NCBI GenBank assembly: GCA_003558175.1
Contig: PWMO01000075.1
Coordinates: 1-10,916, forward strand
Direction of reading: 5' to 3'
From: Spirochaetaceae bacterium
Lineage (GTDB): Bacteria; Spirochaetota; Spirochaetia; DSM-27196; PWMO01
Length of the DNA: 10,916 bases
Made by a program: the position numbers and the translations under genes. Numbering within the stretch: the stretch's first letter is position 1; each line of letters starts with the position of its first letter. The notes under the pieces were generated by a model that ran no database searches, was not told the origin of the DNA, and saw nothing but the letters and a program-made list of their open reading frames with translations. Shown here piece by piece: positions 6,602 to 10,916 of the stretch.

Positions 6602-7035
6602 TCGCCCTTCCTTGACAATTCAGCCGCTATCGAATGCTTGGTCTGCCAGCGCTGATCAAGCGAGATTGACTGCTTTCCCGTACGCTGCCTGCGGTTGATC
6701 ACCAGCGGGCCCTGCAGGTTCGCAGTCACCTCGCCTTCCGCCGGGATCGTCACGATCGCGAAGACCAGGATATCCTCTTCACCCGGGCCGCCGAGTTCGT
6801 CGACGTCTTCCTGGGGGATATCAAGCACATAGTCGGGCCGAAACAGGTAGGGATTGATCAGTATGAACGCAACTTCACGGTCGCGGGTGCTCTGCAGCCA
6901 GTAAAACGGTGGTTTGTGCGCATCGAGCAGCGCAAACTCGGAGTGCTGCTCGAATCCGTAGAGTCCGGCGGGAAACTGGATCAGCTGTTTCTCGGACAGC
7001 TCAACCGGGCCGTACGCTTTCGTGTCAATTGTCAT
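6595..7035 (-). CDS. fliW: Flagellar assembly factor FliW
   Basis: FliW binds flagellin or CsrA in a partner switch: when flagellin has been exported, free FliW sequesters CsrA and releases flagellin translation. The 146-aa product has normal length and the family signature: [20 protein letters not shown] at residues 19-38, F-x-WLQS at about 44-49, [11 protein letters not shown], then a strand-rich C-terminal half ([18 protein letters not shown]). The ATG lies 2 bp after the flgL stop, and its GAGG ribosome binding site sits immediately before that TAA, so translation is probably coupled. The 3' end overlaps csrA by 7 bp, placing the two partners in tight stoichiometric linkage. Confidence 0.97.
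   Translation of the reverse strand: MTIDTKAYGPVELSEKQLIQFPAGLYGFEQHSEFALLDAHKPPFYWLQSTRDREVAFILINPYLFRPDYVLDIPQEDVDELGGPGEEDILVFAIVTIPAEGEVTANLQGPLVINRRQRTGKQSISLDQRWQTKHSIAAELSRKGEC
6606..6614 (-). promoter_or_regulatory. Possible CsrA-binding site over the csrA ribosome binding site
   Basis: On the minus strand the sequence CAAGGAAGG lies 5-13 nt before the csrA ATG and includes its Shine-Dalgarno AAGGA. It matches the core of the known CsrA consensus (ACARGGAUG) at most positions, with the essential GGA present. Autoregulation of csrA by such a site is known in E. coli; here it is an inference from one short match. Confidence 0.35.
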
Positions 7036-7037
7036 CG

Positions 7038-8285
7038 TTACCTCAAGAAGTCCAGCAGTGTCGGCTGAATAACCCTTGCCGCGGTCGCCAGCGCAGCGCG
7101 GTGCGTGTATTCGAGCATTCGCAGGTTGGTTATCGCTTCGGCCATATCGATATCGGTTTCGTTTGAGTTCAGTTTGCCGATCTGGGGTATTTCGAACTCG
7201 GTACGCAGATACGCGTGCTCGAGCCTTGAGTCTTTTGCCCCGAGGCGACCTAGGTTGGACAGCAGATTGTCCAGCGCACTGTCGATGCCCTGTACCGCTC
7301 CACCGCCAACGTCAAAACTGTCTCCGGCATAGAGCGAATCACGCAACGCAATGATCGAGTCAAACAGTGACCCACCAAATACCGTTGCCGTGGGGGCGAT
7401 GTTCCCCGGCGGTGCTACATCGGCATTGACCACAATGCCGAGGTCCTGCAGCACGCTGCTCCCCTCCCCGTCCTGAGCCCAGATCTGGTGCGGCGACGTT
7501 GTCTCCAGCACCAGCGAGTTCTGCACCGGATCGAGACGGGCGCGCACGGCAGCACCGGAATCGTTGATTTTGCTGACGACGGTATGCACGTTGTCGCCCG
7601 CGGTCACTTCGATTGCAACGCCGTCGATGTACATGATTCCGTCCTGCGGCACGGTATAGCCGTCGCTATCGACGGTGGAAAACAGCTGCTGGTTCTCCGC
7701 CCAGAACACCTGGTTGCCGGGAAAATTAAGCTCGATGTAGGAGTTCTCTGCAATCTCGGTGCGCCGTTCGCCGATGTCTCCGACATAATCGACCGAGGTG
7801 ATCACCGCACCGGGAGCTCCCTCGACGTTTCCCTCGATGACTCGAAACGGCAGAGTCTTGCTTTTCTTGCCGGAGAACAGCATCGTCCCGTCGGCGTTGC
7901 GCCCGTTGGCGATCTCAACAAACTCGCGCAGCAACTCGTCTACCTCGTTCGCCATATGACGCATATCATCGCGCGTGAAGGTTCCGGTGGCTCCCTGGAT
8001 CGCGATCTCACGAATACGCTGCAGCATGTCTACGCCCTGTTTCATATACCCTTCCGCTACCCGGTAGTTGTCCTGAGCGTACCGGATGTTTTCCGAAAAG
8101 CGGTTTAACCGCGCGAGGTACGACTGATACCGTGTCGAATGCGCTGCCGCCAGCGGCGCGTCACGCAGGTTCTGGATACGAGACTGCGACGCCATCTGGT
8201 TCTGCACCTGATTCATCATGTGCTCGCGGCGCCGCGTATGATACTGCATGTTGTCATTCGGCAGATTGGTACTGATCCGAAACAT
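7038..8285 (-). CDS. flgL: Flagellar hook-filament junction protein FlgL (HAP3)
   Basis: FlgL joins the FlgK ring to the flagellin filament. The 415-aa protein has the flagellin-like helical ends: an N-terminal region (MFRISTNLPNDNMQYH, then R-x-Q-x-LRDAPLAAAHSTRYQSYL) and a C-terminal region (SNETDIDMAEAITNLRMLEYTHRAALATAARVIQPTLLDFL). The pattern DGTMLFSGKKSKTLPF near residues 132-147 is common in FlgL. The middle domain contains a flagellin-hook IN motif at about 222-245 (NVHTVVSKINDSGAAV). The ATG lies 3 bp after the flgK stop, and AGGAG (8294-8298, minus strand) precedes it with good spacing, overlapping the end of flgK. It is exported by the flagellar type III system, presumably with the FlgN chaperone encoded upstream. 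Confidence 0.96.
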   Translation of the reverse strand: MFRISTNLPNDNMQYHTRRREHMMNQVQNQMASQSRIQNLRDAPLAAAHSTRYQSYLARLNRFSENIRYAQDNYRVAEGYMKQGVDMLQRIREIAIQGATGTFTRDDMRHMANEVDELLREFVEIANGRNADGTMLFSGKKSKTLPFRVIEGNVEGAPGAVITSVDYVGDIGERRTEIAENSYIELNFPGNQVFWAENQQLFSTVDSDGYTVPQDGIMYIDGVAIEVTAGDNVHTVVSKINDSGAAVRARLDPVQNSLVLETTSPHQIWAQDGEGSSVLQDLGIVVNADVAPPGNIAPTATVFGGSLFDSIIALRDSLYAGDSFDVGGGAVQGIDSALDNLLSNLGRLGAKDSRLEHAYLRTEFEIPQIGKLNSNETDIDMAEAITNLRMLEYTHRAALATAARVIQPTLLDFLR

Positions 8286-8288
8286 GGC

Positions 8289-10163
8289 TTACACTCCTAA
8301 CCGGTTGATAATGGTATCCAGCATCCGATCGACATAACTGATGAACCGCGCGGCGGCGTTGTAGCCGTGCTGGAACTTGATCATCTGTGCCAGTTCTTCG
8401 TCGATATTCACCCCGCTGATCGATTCACGTCGATCACGGAGATCCTTCATGATGGACTCCTGGGTTCGCAGCGCGAGCTCCGCCTCCTCCCCCTTCAGTC
8501 CGATCTCGGCCACGGTGTCGGCGAAGTAGTCGTCGAAGGTGGCGATCTGCCCTACCATGACCGGTCGGTTCCGCAGGCCTGCGATCTCAAGTGCCGCATC
8601 GCCGTCCCCAACCACGCCGGGCCCACCGGCTGTACCAAACGCCGCGGCAATGCGCGCCGGTTCGTTGACCAGTGCCGGGTTCATGCTGATCCAGGCCGAA
8701 GGGTTCTGCAGCGGCGCCACCGCGAAGCGCGCGTCGTCGCGCAGCAGGTCCACCGCGTCGGATTGCTGCCAGTTGTAAGCTCCGTCGGCACCCGAAGCAG
8801 CGAGAATACCCGCGTAGCCTACCAGAAACTGCCCTGAGTCCTCGACGTGGCGCAGGACAAAGTCCGGATTCTCGATCTCGCCGGCAGGCGTTCCCTTCAG
8901 CATCATGAAGCCGTTACGGTCGAGTCTGGCCACCACTTCAGCGCCGGAGTTGTTGATTCGCGCGATCAGATCGTTTACGGTATCGGTTGGGAAATAGTCT
9001 ACGTCCATCGTGCCGGTGCGTCCCGCCAGTGTGAGCATGCCGGCCAGCCCGAGCTGTTCCTCTCCCTGCAGTCGGTTGGCACCGCTGAGACGAAACAGGT
9101 AGGTGGAGTCGAAAGCCCCATCACCGGAGCGGTCGTAGTTGCCGAGCGCATTCAGCACTGCCGGATATTCAACGAAGAAATCCAGTCCGGTTTCGGCGGT
9201 CAGTCCGTAGCCGTCGCGGTGGACCTCGTTTACCAGGTCGATGAAGTTGATCGTCATATTATCGAGCTTCTGCACTTCGCGCCGCACGTCACCGTCACGC
9301 AGCTCAAGCACCGAGGCCAGCGATCCGCCGCGGAAATGCGCCACCTCGCCGGAGTGCTCCCAGACCACATTGGAATAGCCGTCGTTCTCAGGAACCGGGA
9401 CCGCGTCGAACGGACGAGCGATGCGTCCCTGCACGATGTGAAACCCGCTGGTATAGATGCTGAACTCATCAGGGTTGCGGTCATCGATTGTGATGTTGAT
9501 GAGAGACGAAAGTCGATTTACCAGCAGGTCGCGGCGATCGTAGAGATCGTTCGACTGGTCTCCGGCGGCTTCACTCTTCACGATCTCGTTGTTCAGTGCG
9601 CTGATCTCGCGGATGATCTCGTTGACCTGCGCCACACCGGCTCGCACCTCGTCGTTCAGCATGGTACGAATGCGGTCCAGGCTGTGATAGCGCAGCTGGA
9701 TCCCTTCCATCAGCGCTTCGCCGCGCTCGACTATCGCCCGACGAGCCGCCATCTGATCCGGAAAGACAGACAGTTCCTGCCAGCCGTCCCAGAAGCGATC
9801 CATCAGGTGTCGGACGGAGTGCTCGGTCGGTTCGTTGTATACCTGCTCCAGCATCATCACGTACTTATCGCGCATCTGCCAGTAGCCTTCCTCGTGTGTC
9901 TGCGCGATGATGCGCCCTTCGAGCAGCCGGTCGCGAATCCGCTCGATTCGTGCCACTTCCACACCCTGGCCGATCTGCCCCGGACGTTCGGCACGGTTTA
10001 ACTGCGGCCGATCGATGGCGTGAAACGCGCGCAATTCCACTCGCTGACGGCTATAACCCTCGGTGGAGGCATTACTCAGGTTGTGCCCAGCGGTATTGAG
10101 TGCAATCTGGTGCGCGAAAAGGCTCCGCTTGCCGATTTCGATACCGGAAAAGGTAGACTGCAT
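8289..10163 (-). CDS. flgK: Flagellar hook-associated protein FlgK (HAP1)
   Basis: FlgK forms the first ring on the hook, below FlgL. The 624-aa protein starts with the classic rod/hook-family N-terminus (STFSGIEIGKRSLFAHQ, then NTAGHNLSNASTEGYSRQRVEL, residues 3-43). It ends with the family C-terminus (SGVNIDEELAQMIKFQHGYNAAARFISYVDRMLDTIINRLG, residues ~582-623). The region ~85-200 is helical (DRFWDGWQELSVFPDQMAARR, EVRAGVAQVNEIIREI) as in other FlgK proteins, and a flagellin-hook IN motif occurs near 390-413 (TVNDLIARINNSGAEVVARLD). The ATG is preceded by GGGGGC with a 4-nt spacer. It is separated from flgN by 109 bp and from flgL by only 3 bp. Confidence 0.97.
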   Translation of the reverse strand: MQSTFSGIEIGKRSLFAHQIALNTAGHNLSNASTEGYSRQRVELRAFHAIDRPQLNRAERPGQIGQGVEVARIERIRDRLLEGRIIAQTHEEGYWQMRDKYVMMLEQVYNEPTEHSVRHLMDRFWDGWQELSVFPDQMAARRAIVERGEALMEGIQLRYHSLDRIRTMLNDEVRAGVAQVNEIIREISALNNEIVKSEAAGDQSNDLYDRRDLLVNRLSSLINITIDDRNPDEFSIYTSGFHIVQGRIARPFDAVPVPENDGYSNVVWEHSGEVAHFRGGSLASVLELRDGDVRREVQKLDNMTINFIDLVNEVHRDGYGLTAETGLDFFVEYPAVLNALGNYDRSGDGAFDSTYLFRLSGANRLQGEEQLGLAGMLTLAGRTGTMDVDYFPTDTVNDLIARINNSGAEVVARLDRNGFMMLKGTPAGEIENPDFVLRHVEDSGQFLVGYAGILAASGADGAYNWQQSDAVDLLRDDARFAVAPLQNPSAWISMNPALVNEPARIAAAFGTAGGPGVVGDGDAALEIAGLRNRPVMVGQIATFDDYFADTVAEIGLKGEEAELALRTQESIMKDLRDRRESISGVNIDEELAQMIKFQHGYNAAARFISYVDRMLDTIINRLGV

Positions 10164-10272
10164 AAAAGCCCCCTATTGCCTCAAGCCTGTTGCCTCAAGC
10201 CTGTTATCACTAACGTATTGCCCCGATTCTGTGACCTCAGGCCTGCTGCTGCGCTTGGCCAATGCCATACGC
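10164..10272. other. flgN-flgK spacer
   Basis: These 109 bp lie between the flgN stop and the flgK start. They hold a perfect tandem duplication next to the flgK ribosome binding site and a partial third copy further upstream. I see no convincing promoter or terminator, so read-through from flgN into flgK is likely. Confidence 0.45.
10176..10203. repeat. Perfect 14-bp tandem duplication in the flgN-flgK spacer
   Basis: TTGCCTCAAGCCTG is present twice head to tail (10176-10189 and 10190-10203). A partial relative, CCTCAGGCCTG, occurs at 10235-10245. On the transcribed minus strand the repeats end about 12 nt before the flgK ATG. Confidence 0.93.
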
Positions 10273-10776
10273 CTAAAGATGACGGTCGACCACGACCGCA
10301 TGTGTCCGCCCGTTACCCGCGTTCCCGTCCCGACCGTAGATGGTACCGCGATGATCCGGCGAACTCTCCTCGAGAAACGATCGCATGGTGGTGGTTCCGG
10401 CGGTCACGTAGGCGTCAATACCGCCGGTGAGACTGCGAATCCGCATCACCGAGACTTTGAGACTGCGATAAAGGGTGCGCAATCGTGTGGCCGACTTTTC
10501 GTCAAGCCGCCCAATCAACTCCGCGAACCCCGCACGTGGTCCGGTCCCGTGAGATCGGCACAGTGCCGAAAACGCGTCGTTGCGCAGCTGTTCAGAGCGC
10601 TCGATGTCCTCCGACAGCCGGTTCATCTCTTCAATTACCACCTGCAACTGATGCCAATCACGGTTCAGCAACTGGTTCTGGAGCTCGCGTTCACGGTCTG
10701 CCAGCAGGTCCAGTAACTGAATCTCCTGCAACATCACCGAGCATAGCGAGTCAATGATCTGCTCTGCGCTTATCAT
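10273..10776 (-). CDS. flgN: FlgN-family flagellar export chaperone
   Basis: FlgN chaperones FlgK and FlgL to the flagellar export gate. The 167-aa protein is almost wholly helical over residues 5-130, with heptad-like leucines (LQEIQLLDLLADRERELQNQLLNRDW, then LQVVIEEMNRLSEDIERSE), as expected for this loosely conserved family. A flexible tail (SSPDHRGTIYGRDGNAGNG) ends in a short hydrophobic strand, VVVDRHL, also seen in spirochaete homologues as I recall them. The ATG follows GAGGA (10783-10787, minus strand) with good spacing. Position directly upstream of flgK supports the call, since sequence motifs alone are weak. It appears to be the first gene of the minus-strand group visible here. 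Confidence 0.85.
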   Translation of the reverse strand: MISAEQIIDSLCSVMLQEIQLLDLLADRERELQNQLLNRDWHQLQVVIEEMNRLSEDIERSEQLRNDAFSALCRSHGTGPRAGFAELIGRLDEKSATRLRTLYRSLKVSVMRIRSLTGGIDAYVTAGTTTMRSFLEESSPDHRGTIYGRDGNAGNGRTHAVVVDRHL

Positions 10777-10916
10777 GGTATGTCCTCATGTCTATCATCG
10801 GCGCAATCCCGCCCGTCATTAATATCTAAACAGTGGTGCCGATTTTGTTGTTGCCACCCAACGACACCGGCCCTCACCCCTGCCCTGCAAGGCCTCACTC
10901 GCTCTCTTCGCTCAAG
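10777..10916. other. Region upstream of flgN to the window edge
   Basis: No supported gene. An AT-rich patch at 10819-10830 (minus strand contains TTTAGATATTAAT) could hold a -10 element, but no matching -35 is seen. ATCGGC at 10797-10802 and GCCGAT at 10838-10843 form a distant inverted repeat of doubtful meaning. One minus-strand frame is open from the edge to a TGA overlapping the flgN ATG, but its codon use is poor. Confidence 0.3.

Noticed and set aside
7488..8108. Plus-strand open frame (206 codons) inside flgL
   Set aside because: Antisense shadow of flgL with no ribosome binding site and no family features.
8847..10001. Long plus-strand open frame (384 codons) antisense to flgK
   Set aside because: It lies wholly inside flgK, has no recognisable domain, and its codon pattern mirrors that of flgK.
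10797..10843. ATCGGC/GCCGAT inverted repeat upstream of flgN as an operator
   Set aside because: Six-base arms 35 bp apart occur easily by chance in GC-rich DNA, and nothing else marks the site.
10777..10916. Minus-strand frame open from the edge to a TGA overlapping the flgN start
   Set aside because: The ATGA overlap is suggestive, but codons such as AGG and AGA are frequent and no protein family is recognisable. It is too short to support a gene.
1..10916. CRISPR arrays, tRNA genes, insertion sequences or defence genes
   Set aside because: No regularly spaced repeats, cloverleaf sequences, transposase motifs or defence-system proteins were seen; apart from the left-edge fragment the window is an ordinary flagellar and t6A gene region.

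Overview
The window looks like chromosomal DNA of a GC-rich free-living spirochaete, probably Spirochaetaceae. That rests on a large FliD with the long insert seen in spirochaete homologues, a FlgN-FlgK-FlgL-FliW-CsrA cluster, and a fliD / hypothetical / PilZ / hypothetical / tsaE / tsaB order that, from memory, resembles Treponema. Genus cannot be fixed from the sequence alone.

Layout. Two gene groups converge near 6,230-6,345. The left group, on the + strand, is fliD (20-2176), an unrecognised 303-aa protein (2417-3328), a membrane-anchored PilZ-domain protein (3381-4466), a small unrecognised protein (4483-4815), tsaE (5001-5444) and tsaB (5441-6232, overlapping tsaE by 4 bp). The right group, on the - strand and read from right to left, is flgN (10776-10273), flgK (10163-8289), flgL (8285-7038), fliW (7035-6595) and csrA (6601-6344). 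From flgK to csrA the genes are nearly contiguous (3-bp and 2-bp gaps, then a 7-bp overlap), so they are almost certainly co-transcribed.

How they work together. FlgK and FlgL form the hook-filament junction and FliD caps the filament. FlgN is the presumed FlgK/FlgL export chaperone. FliW and CsrA form the switch that couples flagellin level to translation. The PilZ protein is a likely c-di-GMP effector. TsaE and TsaB belong to the tRNA t6A37 synthesis complex, and their position beside motility genes is probably historical operon structure.

Most unusual point. The first ~200 bp do not encode a normal FliD N-terminus. They read as a fragment of a molybdopterin oxidoreductase (formate dehydrogenase alpha-subunit type), open to the window edge and in frame with a FliD that lacks its own start. 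This is either a real gene fusion or rearrangement, or an assembly or amplification chimera. Other points are a palindrome nested in a promoter before the 303-aa gene, a possible CsrA site over the csrA ribosome binding site, and two perfect short tandem duplications. No tRNA, rRNA, CRISPR array, insertion sequence or prophage gene was seen, and no gene-free stretch exceeds 240 bp.
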